From: Aggregatibacter sp. 2125159857
Lineage (GTDB): Bacteria > Pseudomonadota > Gammaproteobacteria > Enterobacterales > Pasteurellaceae
Direction of reading: 5' to 3'
Assembly: GCF_017798005.1 (NCBI RefSeq)
Contig: NZ_CP072548.1
Location: forward strand, 1,302,001-1,366,000
Length of the DNA: 64,000 nt
The notes beneath the pieces were generated by a model. It made no database searches. It saw only the letters and a program-made list of their open reading frames with translations, and had not been told where the DNA came from. Shown piece after piece: positions 49,078 through 60,130 of this stretch. The translations under genes were made by a program, and so were the position numbers. Within the stretch, counting starts at the first letter, position 1. The number at the start of each line of letters is the position of its first letter.

Positions 49078-49123
49078 ATTTATGATCTCAATCACAGTTT
49101 TGTTAAAACAATTCAGATAAAAT
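49078..49123 (+). promoter_or_regulatory. CRP/FNR-type site and -10 box of oadGAB
   Basis: ATGATCTCAATCACA (49082-49096) keeps both the CRP core (TATGA-N6-TCACA, 9/10) and the FNR inner half-sites (TGAT-N4-ATCA). A -10 box TAAAAT lies at 49118-49123. With a start near 49130, the operator is centred at about -41.5, the class II activator position. Confidence 0.55.
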
Positions 49124-49156
49124 AAAAATCCCATATTAAATATAAGGATATGACGA

Positions 49157-49423
49157 ATGACTTCAGCAGAACTTTTCGGTGAAGGAATTAATCTGATATT
49201 CTCAGGGATGGGCTTTGTGTTGGTCTTTTTGCTCATTTTAATTTGGGCAATTGGACTCATGTCTAAACTTATCAACCGCTTTTTTCCCGAACCTCTCCCC
49301 TCACCCAAAACGCCTTCAAATGCTACCGCACTTTCTGCGGCACCTACTGACGATTTTGAGCGTTTGCGCCCTGTAATTGCAGCGGCTATCGCGCACCATC
49401 GCCGTACCCAACAGTTCAAATAA
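49157..49423 (+). CDS. oadG: Oxaloacetate decarboxylase gamma subunit
   Basis: OadG is the small membrane subunit that assembles the Na+-pumping oxaloacetate decarboxylase and carries a Zn site. The 88-aa protein has one membrane helix ([20 protein letters not shown]) followed by a Pro-rich linker and a C-terminal segment ending [13 protein letters not shown], typical of OadG. It is first of oadGAB, 16 bases before oadA. Confidence 0.9.
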   Translation: MTSAELFGEGINLIFSGMGFVLVFLLILIWAIGLMSKLINRFFPEPLPSPKTPSNATALSAAPTDDFERLRPVIAAAIAHHRRTQQFK

Positions 49424-49439
49424 AAATAAGGATTTTACT

Positions 49440-51221
49440 ATGACTAAAAAAATTAAAATGACCGAACTGGTACTTCGTGATGCTCACCAATCGCTTTTCG
49501 CGACCCGTTTACGTCTCGATGACATGTTGCCAATCGCTCAAGAATTAGACAATATCGGCTATTGGTCGTTAGAAGCTTGGGGTGGTGCAACCTTTGACAG
49601 TTGTATTCGTTTTTTAGGTGAAGATCCGTGGGTGCGTTTGCGTGAATTGAAAAAAGCCTGTCCGAAAACCCCGTTACAAATGCTGTTACGAGGTCAAAAC
49701 CTCTTAGGTTATCGCCACTATGCCGATGATGTGGTGGAACGTTTCGTCGAACGTTGCGTAGCAAACGGTATGGACGTTTTCCGCGTATTTGATGCGCTTA
49801 ACGATCCACGTAATATGAAAGCGGCGTTGCAAGCCGTGCGTAAATTCGGCGGTCATGCACAAGGGACATTAAGTTATACCACCAGCCCGGTACACACCAT
49901 GCAAACCTGGCTTGATACCACCGAACAATTATTGGAAATCGGTATTGACAGCTTAGTGATTAAAGATATGTCAGGTATTTTGAATCCGATGGCGGCGGCA
50001 GACTTAGTGCGCGAAATCAAAAAACGTTTCGACGTGGAATTACATTTACACTGCCACTCGACTACCGGTATGGCGGAAATGGCGCTGTTAAAAGCCATTG
50101 AAGCAGGCGTAGATGGTATTGATACTGCAATTTCCTCTATGTCAGGCACCTACGGCCACCCGGCAACAGAATCCATGGTGGCAACCTTACAAGGCACTGA
50201 ATATGACACCGGTTTGGATATTCCGCGTTTGGAAAAAATCGCTGCCTATTTCCGTAATGTGCGTAAAAAATATGCCAAATTTGAAGGTCAGCTACGTGGC
50301 GTAGATAGCCGTATTTTAGTGGCACAAGTGCCGGGCGGTATGCTAACAAACTTGGAAAACCAACTAAAACAACAAAACGCTTCCGACAAATTGGATTTGG
50401 TTTTAGAAGAAATTCCACGCGTACGTAAAGATTTGGGTTACATTCCGCTTGTTACCCCAACCTCTCAAATTGTCGGCACACAATCAGTCATTAATGTGCT
50501 GACAGGCGAACGTTATAAAACCATCGCGAAAGAAACTGCTGGTATTTTAAAAGGTGAATACGGTAAAACGCCTGCACCGGTAGATAGCGCATTACAAGCT
50601 CGCGTATTAGAGGGTGCCGCTCCGGTGACTGACCGTCCTGCCGATCACATTGCGCCTGAAATGGCGAAAATTGAAGCTGAAGTTGCCGAACAAGCCAAAG
50701 CGAAAGGGGTTAAATTAGCAGACAACGCTGTAGACGATGCTTTAATTGTGGCGCTGTTCCCTCAAATCGCTTGGAAATTCTTAGAAAGCCGTAACAACCC
50801 TGCAGCCTTTGAACCGGCACCAACCGGCAATGAAAGTGCGGTGGAAAATAAACCTGTTTCTAAAGCAGCGTCCGGTTCCGCCGTTTATACCGTGGAATTA
50901 GAAGGCAAAGCCTTTGTGGTGAAAGTCAGTGAAGGCGGCGACATTTCGCACGTAGCCACAACCACAGTACCAGCTGCGCCGCAAGCCGCATCAGCACCAA
51001 CCAGTGGTGGCACACCGGTAACTGCGCCAATGGCGGGTAACATTTGGAAAGTGGTGGCAACAGAAGGTCAAACTGTTGCTGCAGGTGATGTGTTATTCAT
51101 TCTTGAAGCCATGAAAATGGAAACAGAAGTCAAAGCGGCACAAGCCGGTACCGTGCGTGGTATTTGTGTCAAAGCCGGCGATGCCGTCGCGGTGGGTGAT
51201 ACCGTCATGAACCTCGTCTAA
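49440..51221 (+). CDS. oadA: Oxaloacetate decarboxylase alpha subunit (biotin-dependent)
   Basis: OadA carries the carboxyltransferase and biotin carrier. The 593-aa protein has the carboxyltransferase barrel ([18 protein letters not shown], metal ligands in [14 protein letters not shown]), a Pro/Ala-rich linker, and the C-terminal biotinyl domain with EAMKMET, whose Lys is biotinylated. The start is the ATG of [10 protein letters not shown]; an upstream extension overlaps oadG. Confidence 0.96.
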   Translation: MTKKIKMTELVLRDAHQSLFATRLRLDDMLPIAQELDNIGYWSLEAWGGATFDSCIRFLGEDPWVRLRELKKACPKTPLQMLLRGQNLLGYRHYADDVVERFVERCVANGMDVFRVFDALNDPRNMKAALQAVRKFGGHAQGTLSYTTSPVHTMQTWLDTTEQLLEIGIDSLVIKDMSGILNPMAAADLVREIKKRFDVELHLHCHSTTGMAEMALLKAIEAGVDGIDTAISSMSGTYGHPATESMVATLQGTEYDTGLDIPRLEKIAAYFRNVRKKYAKFEGQLRGVDSRILVAQVPGGMLTNLENQLKQQNASDKLDLVLEEIPRVRKDLGYIPLVTPTSQIVGTQSVINVLTGERYKTIAKETAGILKGEYGKTPAPVDSALQARVLEGAAPVTDRPADHIAPEMAKIEAEVAEQAKAKGVKLADNAVDDALIVALFPQIAWKFLESRNNPAAFEPAPTGNESAVENKPVSKAASGSAVYTVELEGKAFVVKVSEGGDISHVATTTVPAAPQAASAPTSGGTPVTAPMAGNIWKVVATEGQTVAAGDVLFILEAMKMETEVKAAQAGTVRGICVKAGDAVAVGDTVMNLV

Positions 51222-51231
51222 GGAGTTACCT

Positions 51232-52536
51232 ATGGATAGCATTATTGCATTAATTCAGGGTATGGGACTGTTCCATTTACAATGGGGGCAAGCGGTGATG
51301 ATCGCTATCAGCTTGCTCCTGTTGTGGCTTGCCATTTCGCGCAAGTTTGAGCCATTGCTATTATTGCCTATCGGCTTTGGTGGATTGTTATCAAACATTC
51401 CCGAAGCCGGGCTTGCCATGACGGCATTGGAGAATTTGCTTCATCTTGGTTCACCGGAGCAAATTGCCGTCATTGCGGCGAAATTAGGCGTCGCCGCTGA
51501 TCCGGCACTCATTAAAACTGCACTTGCGACAGCGTCCGGCTCTACCGTAAATCAACTGGAAGCCTTGTCTATGGACATGGGATACAGCGCTGGGATCTTG
51601 GCTTTGTTCTATAAAGTGGCTATCGGTTATGGCATTGCGCCGTTAGTAATTTTCATGGGCGTAGGCGCAATGACAGACTTCGGTCCGTTATTGGCAAATC
51701 CGAAAACATTGCTGCTTGGTGCAGCGGCACAGTTCGGTATTTTCGCGACCGTACTCGGTGCATTGGCATTGAACTATTTCGGTATTATCGAATTCACGCT
51801 CCCACAAGCGGCGTCCATCGGTATTATCGGTGGTGCGGATGGTCCAACTGCGATTTACCTCACCAGCAAACTCGCACCGGAATTGCTTGGCGCCATTGCT
51901 GTGGCGGCTTATTCCTACATGGCGTTAGTGCCATTGATTCAGCCACCGATCATGAAAGCCTTAACCACGGAGGAAGAACGCAAGATCCGTATGACACAAA
52001 TGCGCCATGTGAGCAATCGTGAAAAAGTCTTGTTCCCGGTGATTTTGCTGTTGCTCGTTGGTTTACTTTTACCGGATGCTGCCCCATTGCTTGGAATGTT
52101 CTGTTTCGGTAACCTCATGCGCGTCAGTGGTGTGGTAGAACGTTTAAGCGATACCACGCAAAATGCCTTGATTAACATCGTCACCATCGTGCTTGGCTTA
52201 TCTGTGGGTTCCAAACTCATCGCCGATAAATTCCTACAACCGCAAACCTTGGGTATTTTAATTCTTGGCGTGATTGCCTTCGGGATCGGTACCGGCAGCG
52301 GTGTGTTAATGGCGAAATTGATGAACAAATTCAGCAAAAACAAAATTAATCCGCTCATCGGTTCTGCCGGTGTGTCTGCCGTCCCCATGGCTGCACGGGT
52401 TTCTAACAAAATCGGTCTGGAAGCAGATAACCAAAACTTCCTACTCATGCATGCCATGGGGCCGAACGTTGCTGGTGTGATCGGTTCCGCCATCGCCGCT
52501 GGGGTGATGCTGAAATATGTGAGTGCAATGATGTAG
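51232..52536 (+). CDS. oadB: Oxaloacetate decarboxylase beta subunit (Na+ pump)
   Basis: OadB decarboxylates carboxybiotin and exports Na+. The 434-aa protein has about nine membrane segments. Diagnostic motifs are [31 protein letters not shown] (with the conserved Asp) and GLSVGSKL. It ends the oad operon and is followed by a strong terminator. No citrate lyase genes are nearby. Confidence 0.96.
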   Translation: MDSIIALIQGMGLFHLQWGQAVMIAISLLLLWLAISRKFEPLLLLPIGFGGLLSNIPEAGLAMTALENLLHLGSPEQIAVIAAKLGVAADPALIKTALATASGSTVNQLEALSMDMGYSAGILALFYKVAIGYGIAPLVIFMGVGAMTDFGPLLANPKTLLLGAAAQFGIFATVLGALALNYFGIIEFTLPQAASIGIIGGADGPTAIYLTSKLAPELLGAIAVAAYSYMALVPLIQPPIMKALTTEEERKIRMTQMRHVSNREKVLFPVILLLLVGLLLPDAAPLLGMFCFGNLMRVSGVVERLSDTTQNALINIVTIVLGLSVGSKLIADKFLQPQTLGILILGVIAFGIGTGSGVLMAKLMNKFSKNKINPLIGSAGVSAVPMAARVSNKIGLEADNQNFLLMHAMGPNVAGVIGSAIAAGVMLKYVSAMM

Positions 52537-52584
52537 ATTAAAAACACGGTAAAAAAGCACCGCATTTTAGGTTCATTCCAACTA

Positions 52585-52617
52585 AAAAAGCACGCTATTT
52601 TCTAGCGTGCTTTTTTT
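52585..52617 (+). terminator. oadB terminator
   Basis: AAAAAGCACGCTA / TAGCGTGCTTTTT is followed by further T. The rest of the gap to tsaE holds two uptake signals. Confidence 0.9.
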
Positions 52618-52801
52618 CTTTCCCATCAATTCATTACAAAAAACAACCGCACTTTTATTGATGCACCTTCCTTTCAATACGTGGCATGATAGGTTTATTG
52701 CAACAAACCAAAGAAAAATCATTCACTTGCCGCCGGAAAACTACATAAATCAGTGAAAGTGCGGTACAATCTAGCCCTATTTTTTCCCAGTAAATACCAC
52801 C

Positions 52802-53278
52802 ATGACAGAAAGATTTACGCAATATATTCCTCATGAAAATGCGATGTGTGCTTTTGGCAAGCAGCTTATCAACGCCATCTGCCGACTTCCGAGTCAGCAA
52901 AACGTTACGCTTTATTTAAACGGCGATCTTGGCGCAGGTAAAACTACCTTAAGCCGTGGCATGATTCAAGGATTAGGTTATTCGGGCAATGTGAAAAGCC
53001 CAACCTATACGTTAGTGGAGGAATATGCCATCGGCGAGAAAATCATTTACCACTTCGATTTGTATCGCTTGGCTGATCCGGAAGAATTGGAATTTATGGG
53101 CATTCGTGATTATTTCGCAGACAACACGATTTGCTTAATTGAATGGGCAGAAAAAGGGGCAGATCTTCTGTCTCCACCGGATTTGCTGGTTAATATTGGT
53201 TATGCAGAAAATGCACGAAATATCGAATTAGTCGCTCAATCTACAATGGGGCAACAAATCATCCAACAACTTACTTAG
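52802..53278 (+). CDS. tsaE: tRNA threonylcarbamoyladenosine synthesis ATPase TsaE
   Basis: TsaE is the P-loop ATPase that works with TsaB and TsaD in t6A37 formation. The 158-aa protein has Walker [47 protein letters not shown] and Walker B-like CLIEWAEKG. It starts the tsaE-amiB-mutL-miaA-hfq run, with amiB two bases after its stop. Confidence 0.94.
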   Translation: MTERFTQYIPHENAMCAFGKQLINAICRLPSQQNVTLYLNGDLGAGKTTLSRGMIQGLGYSGNVKSPTYTLVEEYAIGEKIIYHFDLYRLADPEELEFMGIRDYFADNTICLIEWAEKGADLLSPPDLLVNIGYAENARNIELVAQSTMGQQIIQQLT

Positions 53279-53280
53279 CA

Positions 53281-54603
53281 ATGTTATCGCACATGAAAAT
53301 CACAAATATGATGAGATTTATTCTGATATACGGTCTTCTTTTTTGGGCGACACTCGCCTCAGCTAATACTTGGACGATTGCCATCGATCCCGGTCATGGT
53401 GGCAAAGATCCCGGGGCTATCGGGCGTAACCTCAAAATTTATGAAAAAAATGTCACGCTATCTATCGCAAAGGAACTCAAAGCCTTGTTGGATAAGGATC
53501 CCTCGTTCCGTGCCGTCTTAACCCGCAACGGTGATTACTATATTTCTGTGCCGGAACGTTCGGAAATTGCCCGAAAATACAAAGCCAATTATTTGGTGTC
53601 AATTCACGCCGACTCTTCCGAAGCCTCCAATTTACGAGGCGCTTCCGTGTGGGTGTTGTCGAATCGTCGCGCCAACGATGAAATGGGACAATGGTTGGAA
53701 GATCATGAAAAACGCTCAGAATTATTAGGCGGTGCTGGTCGCGTATTAGCCTCCCACAATGAAAAGTATTTAGATCAAACCGTATTGGATTTACAATTTG
53801 GTCACAGTCAACGTGTCGGCTATGAATTAGGTAGCATTGTTTTGCGCCATTTTTCCCAGATCGCCTCGCTAAATCGTGCAACACCACGCCATGCCAGCCT
53901 TGGCGTTTTACGTTCACCGGACATTCCGTCTATTTTGGTGGAAACCGGTTTTTTATCGAATTCAGAAGAAGAACTCAAGCTCAGCACCTCCGCCTATCGC
54001 AAGCAAATTGCCAAAGCGATTTATAACGGTTTAGTGGAATATCGTCGTAAAAATTTTAGAAATGAACCTAAAATTGTTACTGCCGACAAAAATGAAAAAA
54101 CATCGGAAAAATCCACCGCACTTGATGTGAAAGACGGTGGTATTCGCCATAAAGTAAAAGTCGGTGATTCATTAAGTCAATTAGCAGAAAAATATCAAGT
54201 GTCATCGAATGACATTGTGGCGTTAAATAAATTAAAGCGGAAAGAATTATTCGTTGGCGAAACGCTTAAAATTCCGGCAACCGCAAAACCGGAAGCCGAG
54301 AATAAAAAAGCACAGACAAATAAAACAGAGTCAACGAATAAACGCGCACAAAGAAAAGACGTAAAAAATTCACGTGCGGCTGCTGATAAAGCCACTAAAA
54401 CGTCCGAAAACAACCCGTCGGATGTGAAACAAGCCATGCCGAAATATCATATTGTCAAGCAAGATGAAACCCTTTACGCCATTGCCCGTGAATATAAAAT
54501 TTCACCCAATAAGCTGTTGAAATTAAACCCGAAATTAAAAGATGGCAAAGTGTTAAGCGGACAAAAAATCCAACTGCTTGACGATAATCCAGGGAAGAAA
54601 TAA
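53281..54603 (+). CDS. amiB: N-acetylmuramoyl-L-alanine amidase (AmiB type) with two LysM domains
   Basis: This periplasmic amidase splits septal peptidoglycan. An N-terminal signal peptide ([16 protein letters not shown]) precedes the Amidase_3 domain: [15 protein letters not shown] with the Zn-binding His, SIHADSSE, and the catalytic Glu in [12 protein letters not shown] Lys-rich linker connects two C-terminal LysM domains ([20 protein letters not shown] and [17 protein letters not shown]). The exact start is uncertain: ATGs at 53281, 53293 and later are possible. The TAATG stop/start with mutL overlaps by one base. Confidence 0.92.
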   Translation: MLSHMKITNMMRFILIYGLLFWATLASANTWTIAIDPGHGGKDPGAIGRNLKIYEKNVTLSIAKELKALLDKDPSFRAVLTRNGDYYISVPERSEIARKYKANYLVSIHADSSEASNLRGASVWVLSNRRANDEMGQWLEDHEKRSELLGGAGRVLASHNEKYLDQTVLDLQFGHSQRVGYELGSIVLRHFSQIASLNRATPRHASLGVLRSPDIPSILVETGFLSNSEEELKLSTSAYRKQIAKAIYNGLVEYRRKNFRNEPKIVTADKNEKTSEKSTALDVKDGGIRHKVKVGDSLSQLAEKYQVSSNDIVALNKLKRKELFVGETLKIPATAKPEAENKKAQTNKTESTNKRAQRKDVKNSRAAADKATKTSENNPSDVKQAMPKYHIVKQDETLYAIAREYKISPNKLLKLNPKLKDGKVLSGQKIQLLDDNPGKK

Positions 54604-56450
54604 TGACTATACGTATTTTATCGCCACAATTAGCCAACCAAATTGCTGCCGGAGAAGTGGTCGAACGCCCTGCTTCGGTGGTAAAAGAATTGGTGGAAAA
54701 CAGCCTGGATGCCGGTGCCGATAAAATTCAAATTGATATTGAAAACGGCGGTGCAAGCCTTATTCGGATTCGCGACAACGGCATTGGCATCGCCAAGGAA
54801 GAATTGGCTTTAGCGCTTGCTCGTCACGCCACCAGTAAAATCGCCGATCTTGCCGATTTGGAAGCCATTTTAAGTTTGGGATTCCGTGGTGAAGCCCTTG
54901 CCAGTATCAGTTCCGTTTCCCGTTTAACCCTCACCTCTCGTACTGCAGAGCAAAACGAAGCTTGGCAGGTCTATGCCCAAGGCCGCGACATGGAAACCAC
55001 CATTCAACCGGCATCCCATCCGGTGGGTACAACCGTTGAGGTGGCAAATTTATTTTTTAACACGCCCGCCCGTCGCAAATTTTTACGTTCCGAGAAAACC
55101 GAATTTTCTCATATTGATGAAGTTATTCGCCGTATTGCGTTAGCCAAATTTAATATCAGTTTTACCCTCACACATAATGGCAAAGTATTACGCCAATACA
55201 AAAGTGCGGTCACGAATGAACAAAAATTAAAGCGTGTTGCGGCGATTTGTGGTGATGATTTTATTCAGAATGCGTTGCAAATTGATTGGAAACACGATGA
55301 TCTCCATTTGTCCGGTTGGGTCGCTACGCCCCACTTTCATCGTCCGCAAAATGACTTAAATTATTGTTATGTGAATGGTCGGATGGTTCGCGATAAAATC
55401 ATTACCCACGCCATTCGACAAGCCTACGCCGACTATTTAACTAACGAGCAGTACCCTGCTTTTGTGCTGTTTATTGATCTCAATCCCAACGATGTTGATG
55501 TGAACGTCCATCCTACTAAACATGAAGTGCGTTTCCAGCAATCTCGTTTGGTACATGATTTCATCACCCAAGGCATCACCAATGCGTTAGCCTCCGAGCC
55601 AATGCCGTTGAACACGCCTTCAACAGAATATCGCGTGGAAGAACCCTCCGGTGCATGGGAAGTTTCCACGCAAACGAAACCTAATCGCTCGGCTGCGGGA
55701 CAAAATATATTTGCTCAACCAGCGACTTATTCCGCCAGTGCCCATCAAGAAAACAGATATCACGAACCTCAAAAACAGCGTCAAAATCCACCGCACTTTT
55801 ATAGTGGTTCGTCCCCTCATGAGCCGATAACACCGAAGGTACTCGAGGCGCATAATGCGTTGTGGACGTCTTCGGAGAAACACGTGCAAACCAACGTAAC
55901 CGAAGTCAAAAAGCCAAATACCCATTTCTTGCACGCACTCGCATTAATTCAATATGAAGCCTTGTTGTTACAGCAAGAGCAACGTTTTTACTTGTTATCG
56001 CTCGCGCGTTTACAACAGCTCAAACAAACGCTGAATTTAACTTTAGTGCCAACCTCTCAACCATTGTTAATTCCAATTATTTTCCGCTTATCAGATGCAC
56101 AATGGCAGGCATGGCTTCAACAAAAAGCCTTTTTCGAGCAAATCGGCTTTGTTTTTATGGAAGAGGCGGCGCAACACAAAATCACGTTACAAAAAGTATC
56201 GGCACATTTGCGCCAACAAAACTTACAACACATGATTGTGTCGTTATTAAATCAATCTTTCGAAAATTTACCTGAATTTTTGACCGCACTTTTGGCACCT
56301 TTAGCCTCCCCGCCAATCACCGTGCTTGCCGATGCGGTAAATTTACTGACTGAAACAGAACAGTTACTCGCGAAACAGCAGCAAATTCGCCTGTTAGATT
56401 TGTTGGTAGAAATTGACTGGCAGCCTTATTTAACTCAATTAACCCGCTAA
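54603..56450 (+). CDS. mutL: DNA mismatch repair protein MutL
   Basis: MutL links MutS mismatch recognition to MutH nicking. The 615-aa protein has the GHKL ATPase domain ([46 protein letters not shown]), then [13 protein letters not shown], a linker with several uptake-signal-derived residues, and the C-terminal dimerisation domain. The zinc-endonuclease motif is absent, as expected in a MutH-containing lineage. Confidence 0.95.
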   Translation: MTIRILSPQLANQIAAGEVVERPASVVKELVENSLDAGADKIQIDIENGGASLIRIRDNGIGIAKEELALALARHATSKIADLADLEAILSLGFRGEALASISSVSRLTLTSRTAEQNEAWQVYAQGRDMETTIQPASHPVGTTVEVANLFFNTPARRKFLRSEKTEFSHIDEVIRRIALAKFNISFTLTHNGKVLRQYKSAVTNEQKLKRVAAICGDDFIQNALQIDWKHDDLHLSGWVATPHFHRPQNDLNYCYVNGRMVRDKIITHAIRQAYADYLTNEQYPAFVLFIDLNPNDVDVNVHPTKHEVRFQQSRLVHDFITQGITNALASEPMPLNTPSTEYRVEEPSGAWEVSTQTKPNRSAAGQNIFAQPATYSASAHQENRYHEPQKQRQNPPHFYSGSSPHEPITPKVLEAHNALWTSSEKHVQTNVTEVKKPNTHFLHALALIQYEALLLQQEQRFYLLSLARLQQLKQTLNLTLVPTSQPLLIPIIFRLSDAQWQAWLQQKAFFEQIGFVFMEEAAQHKITLQKVSAHLRQQNLQHMIVSLLNQSFENLPEFLTALLAPLASPPITVLADAVNLLTETEQLLAKQQQIRLLDLLVEIDWQPYLTQLTR

Positions 56451-56452
56451 CT

Positions 56453-57397
56453 ATGCAGCATTCAGAACACAAACCTTTAGCGATTTTTTTAATGGGGCCT
56501 ACCGCCTCCGGTAAAACGGATTTGGCGATCCAGTTGCGCCAACAACTGCCCGTCGAAGTTATAAGCGTCGATTCTGCCCTGATTTATCGCGGCATGGACA
56601 TTGGCACGGCGAAACCCTCAAAAGCCGAACTGGCACTGGCACCTCATCGTTTAATTGATATTTGCGATCCAGCAGAAAGTTATTCCGCAGCGAATTTCCG
56701 CACAGATGCTTTACGCGAAATGCAAGAGATTAGCGCACAAGGCAAAATCCCCTTATTGGTGGGCGGCACAATGTTGTATTACAAAGCCTTATTGGAAGGT
56801 CTGTCGCCCCTCCCCTCCGCCGACGAAAAAGTGCGGTCGGAAATTGAGGCAAAAGCAGCACTTATCGGTTGGGGCGGGTTACATCAAGAACTCAGTAAAA
56901 TCGATCCGATTTCAGCACAACGTATTAACCCGAATGACTCGCAACGGATTAACCGCGCATTAGAAGTCTTTTATTTAACTGGTAAGACCTTAACGGAATT
57001 AACGGCACAAAAAGGCGAAGCCTTGCCGTATGACATTCTGCAATTTGCGATTGCCCCGGAACAACGAGAGGTCTTACATCTTCGAATTGAGCAACGTTTT
57101 CACAACATGATTGAACTTGGTTTTCAGCAAGAGGTCGAAAAATTATACCGTCGTCCCGACTTAAACGAGAACCTGCCTTCCATTCGCTGTGTGGGTTATC
57201 GCCAAATGTGGGAATATTTACGCGGTGATTATGACCACGATGAGATGGTTTTTCGTGGTATCTGCGCCACCCGCCAATTAGCAAAACGTCAGATTACTTG
57301 GCTACGTGGTTGGACATCACCGATTCAATGGTTGGATAGTTTGCAACCGGCTCAAGCCCTTGAAAAAGTATTAACCTCGGTGTCAGCGAAAGCATAA
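56453..57397 (+). CDS. miaA: tRNA dimethylallyltransferase
   Basis: MiaA prenylates A37 of tRNAs that read U-starting codons. The 314-aa protein has the P-loop [34 protein letters not shown], and [11 protein letters not shown]. It starts two bases after the mutL stop and precedes hfq, as in enteric bacteria. Confidence 0.95.
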   Translation: MQHSEHKPLAIFLMGPTASGKTDLAIQLRQQLPVEVISVDSALIYRGMDIGTAKPSKAELALAPHRLIDICDPAESYSAANFRTDALREMQEISAQGKIPLLVGGTMLYYKALLEGLSPLPSADEKVRSEIEAKAALIGWGGLHQELSKIDPISAQRINPNDSQRINRALEVFYLTGKTLTELTAQKGEALPYDILQFAIAPEQREVLHLRIEQRFHNMIELGFQQEVEKLYRRPDLNENLPSIRCVGYRQMWEYLRGDYDHDEMVFRGICATRQLAKRQITWLRGWTSPIQWLDSLQPAQALEKVLTSVSAKA

Positions 57398-57512
57398 AAC
57401 AGGCATCGTGCCTAGTGACTTTCAATATAATTGTTGCTATATTGATTCGCGGAGGCATACAGCTTGCTGTATTGTTTTAATTCATCATTTTGACAAAAAG
57501 AAGGAAAGAAAA

Positions 57513-57800
57513 ATGGCAAAAGGACAATCTCTACAAGATCCTTATCTAAACACACTACGTCGCGAACGTATTCCTGTTTCAATTTATTTAGTCAACGGCA
57601 TTAAATTACAAGGGCAAATTGAATCGTTTGACCAATTCGTGATTTTATTAAAGAACACTGTCAATCAAATGGTTTATAAACACGCAATTTCAACGGTTGT
57701 GCCGGCACGTACGGTAGGACATCATAACACCGCACCACAGCAACCAAGCCAACAAGCGCCTTCTTCTGTAGAAACCAACACGGATGATCCAGCAGAATAA
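57513..57800 (+). CDS. hfq: RNA chaperone Hfq
   Basis: Hfq hexamers pair small RNAs with mRNAs. The 95-aa protein starts [20 protein letters not shown], with the Sm1 motif [19 protein letters not shown] and Sm2 [22 protein letters not shown] precedes the ATG; the 35 open codons upstream lie in the gap after miaA. The C-terminal tail is short and Gln/Pro-rich. Confidence 0.96.
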   Translation: MAKGQSLQDPYLNTLRRERIPVSIYLVNGIKLQGQIESFDQFVILLKNTVNQMVYKHAISTVVPARTVGHHNTAPQQPSQQAPSSVETNTDDPAE

Positions 57801-57859
57801 TTAAATAGTATAGAACTACATTAAACGGTATCAGACTGTGTTAACTTAAACTAAAAATT

Positions 57860-57892
57860 CGGTGAATTCTTAACGTGTTCACCGCATTTTTT
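57860..57892 (+). terminator. hfq terminator
   Basis: CGGTGAA / TTCACCG around an 11-base loop is followed by CATTTTTTT. Confidence 0.75.
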
Positions 57893-57956
57893 TCACACTT
57901 CCGCCAATCTCCGCCTCTCCTATCGGATCATGCCATTCACAACTTCAGGCAACCAA

Positions 57957-58928
57957 CTACGATTTTCCAATACCGTATTGACGTAATTTATTGGCAATTG
58001 CCGTATGAGATACCCCCAAGCGAGTGGCCAGTTTTCTGGAACTGGGATATTTTGCATAAAATTTATGAAGTACCGCAGCCTCAAAACGCCCAACCATCTC
58101 ATCCAACGTACTGCCTTCTGTGATAAATTCATCAATAAACGACGCTGTCTCCTGCCCATGGGAATTTTGTGGCGCTAATCCTAAATCCTCAATCTTCAAC
58201 CGGTTGTTTTGGCATAAAGAACAGGCACGATATAAGGCATTATAAAGCTCACGAAGATTGCCCGGCCAAGGATAGTCTTGTAAATATCGCAAGAGATGCT
58301 CATCTAAGTGCGGTGGAAAAATGCCGAGTTTTTCACTAATTTCTTGAATCAACTGATGGCTTAACAGCGCAATATCTTCCTGACGCTCACGCAGCAAAGG
58401 CAACGTTAAACTCAGCACATTCAACCGATGAAACAAATCATTGCGCATTTTGCCTTGTTCGACATAATGTTGTAACGGCTGTTGCGCCGTACAAATCACA
58501 CGAACATTCGCATAATGTTCCTCTTCCTCACCCACGCGACGAAACGTGCCATCACTCAAAAAACGTAACAACTTCGCCTGCAAGGTCAACGGCAATTCCT
58601 CTACGCCATCCAACAACACCGTACCGCCATCGGCATATTCAAAAAAACCGATAAATTCGCCATCTTTATTGCGCCGCCCAAACATTTCCGTTTCTGCATC
58701 TTCCCCTGGAATGCCGGCACAATTGACAGCCAAAAACGCATGATCACGTCGTTCACTAAAATCATGACACGCCTTTGCGATCACCTCTTTGCCCGTACCG
58801 GTTTCGCCTTGAATGAGCAAAGGAGCATCCAGCAAAGCAAACTTTTTCGCTTTCTCAATCACCTCTTGCATTCGTGGATTTTGGCTGACAATTTGTGCAA
58901 AAGGATCGGTGTTTTTTGAAGTTGTCAT
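57957..58928 (-). CDS. tyrR: TyrR-type regulator lacking the N-terminal sensory domains
   Basis: TyrR controls aromatic amino acid genes. The 323-aa protein is only the AAA+ domain and DNA-binding end: Walker A IQGETGTGKEVIAKACHDFS, Walker B GTVLLDGVEELPL, and the C-terminal Fis-type helix-turn-helix KLATRLGVSHTAIANKLRQY. The ACT and PAS domains of E. coli TyrR are absent, as in the short H. influenzae protein. The sigma-54 contact motif GAFTGA is replaced, as in TyrR proteins. Confidence 0.88.
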   Translation of the reverse strand: MTTSKNTDPFAQIVSQNPRMQEVIEKAKKFALLDAPLLIQGETGTGKEVIAKACHDFSERRDHAFLAVNCAGIPGEDAETEMFGRRNKDGEFIGFFEYADGGTVLLDGVEELPLTLQAKLLRFLSDGTFRRVGEEEEHYANVRVICTAQQPLQHYVEQGKMRNDLFHRLNVLSLTLPLLRERQEDIALLSHQLIQEISEKLGIFPPHLDEHLLRYLQDYPWPGNLRELYNALYRACSLCQNNRLKIEDLGLAPQNSHGQETASFIDEFITEGSTLDEMVGRFEAAVLHKFYAKYPSSRKLATRLGVSHTAIANKLRQYGIGKS

Positions 58929-59025
58929 ATACGTCTCGGAAGTTGAAAAACGGCCTTAATAATAACCTGATGAAGAAAAATCGCCAACGCCTTTGGCAAC
59001 TTTTATTTACAGTTTGCTATATTAT

Positions 59026-60120
59026 TTACACTTTATCTTTTTGCTTAAATTTTACTTGATCAAATACCGTGTTGCTTAAATGACTGAGCAATTCTTTATG
59101 CAATTGTGATAAACGAGGCTTTTCATTTGATTGAAATGCAAGCGGGCGACAAAACTCCATGGCTTTAATGCCTAAACGGGCAGTCAATATGCCCACGCCA
59201 ATACCTTGCGCGGCACGCGCTGACAATTTCGCCGTCAGATCTTGCGATAACCAATTCACGCCTAAATCCTGAATCAATTCTGTCGCCCCGGCAAACGCCA
59301 TATTCACCAAGACCATGCGCAACAAACGAATGCGGCTAAAATAGCCCAACTCAATGCCATAAATCTGTGCAATTTGATTAATCAAACGGATGTTGCGCCA
59401 CGCAATGAAAAAAATATCCACCAACGCCAATGGACTAATTGCCACCAACGCAGCCGATTCCGTCGAGGCTTTGGTAATCAATTTTTTGGCTTGTTTATCT
59501 ACGGGCTGTAGCACGTTTTGACTAAATAAATGCAAAATCTCACGGGCGGAATAGGCTTCATGAATTTGTTTTTGCCATTGCATAAAATCAGGGTTTTGCC
59601 TATCAATATGAACTAATTTGCTCACTTCTTGGCATAAGCTGACCGCCTGTTGATGTTCGGCAGATGAAAAAACATCTTTAAAATTGACCGCACTTTTCAG
59701 CAATTGTTGGCTTTGTGTTTGGATTTCTGCCCGATGGCGTAATTTCGCCAAACGTCGCCATTCACCGACAATCGCCGAGATGCCGAGTAAAATGACGGCA
59801 CAAGCGACCAAGGAAAAGGCAAAATAAATCCATTGATTTTGTTGCCAGGCATCCACCAGCCATTGTACCGATTGTGCCACAGAGGCGACAAAAAATAAGA
59901 GACTCACGCCACCTAATATTTTTTTCCACCAACGCGGTTTCGGTTGCAGACTTTGTTCAAATTGTTGTTCTAACAATTCGCCTTCAAAAATCCCATTCGC
60001 CTCCTCTGTGTCAGGTACTGCCTGCGCTTCGTGAAATTCCTGTTTGGCGATAAATGCCGATTGCGCATTGAGATCCTCATTCATATCGCTTTCATTTTGT
60101 GTAAACACTTTTTTCTCCAC
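59026..60120 (-). CDS. ycjF: YcjF family membrane protein (DUF697)
   Basis: The 364-aa protein is the YcjF homologue and pairs with the GTPase-like YcjX, as in E. coli. Two membrane segments lie near residues 80-130 (LLFFVASVAQSVQWLVDAW, IYFAFSLVACAVILLGISA), followed by the soluble DUF697 region (ALVDIFFIAWRNIRLINQIA). AGGAGG six bases before a GTG decides the start. That site lies just after the ycjX stop. Role: probably envelope stress; not proven. Confidence 0.82.
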   Translation of the reverse strand: MEKKVFTQNESDMNEDLNAQSAFIAKQEFHEAQAVPDTEEANGIFEGELLEQQFEQSLQPKPRWWKKILGGVSLLFFVASVAQSVQWLVDAWQQNQWIYFAFSLVACAVILLGISAIVGEWRRLAKLRHRAEIQTQSQQLLKSAVNFKDVFSSAEHQQAVSLCQEVSKLVHIDRQNPDFMQWQKQIHEAYSAREILHLFSQNVLQPVDKQAKKLITKASTESAALVAISPLALVDIFFIAWRNIRLINQIAQIYGIELGYFSRIRLLRMVLVNMAFAGATELIQDLGVNWLSQDLTAKLSARAAQGIGVGILTARLGIKAMEFCRPLAFQSNEKPRLSQLHKELLSHLSNTVFDQVKFKQKDKV

Positions 60121-60130
60121 GACCTGCCTC

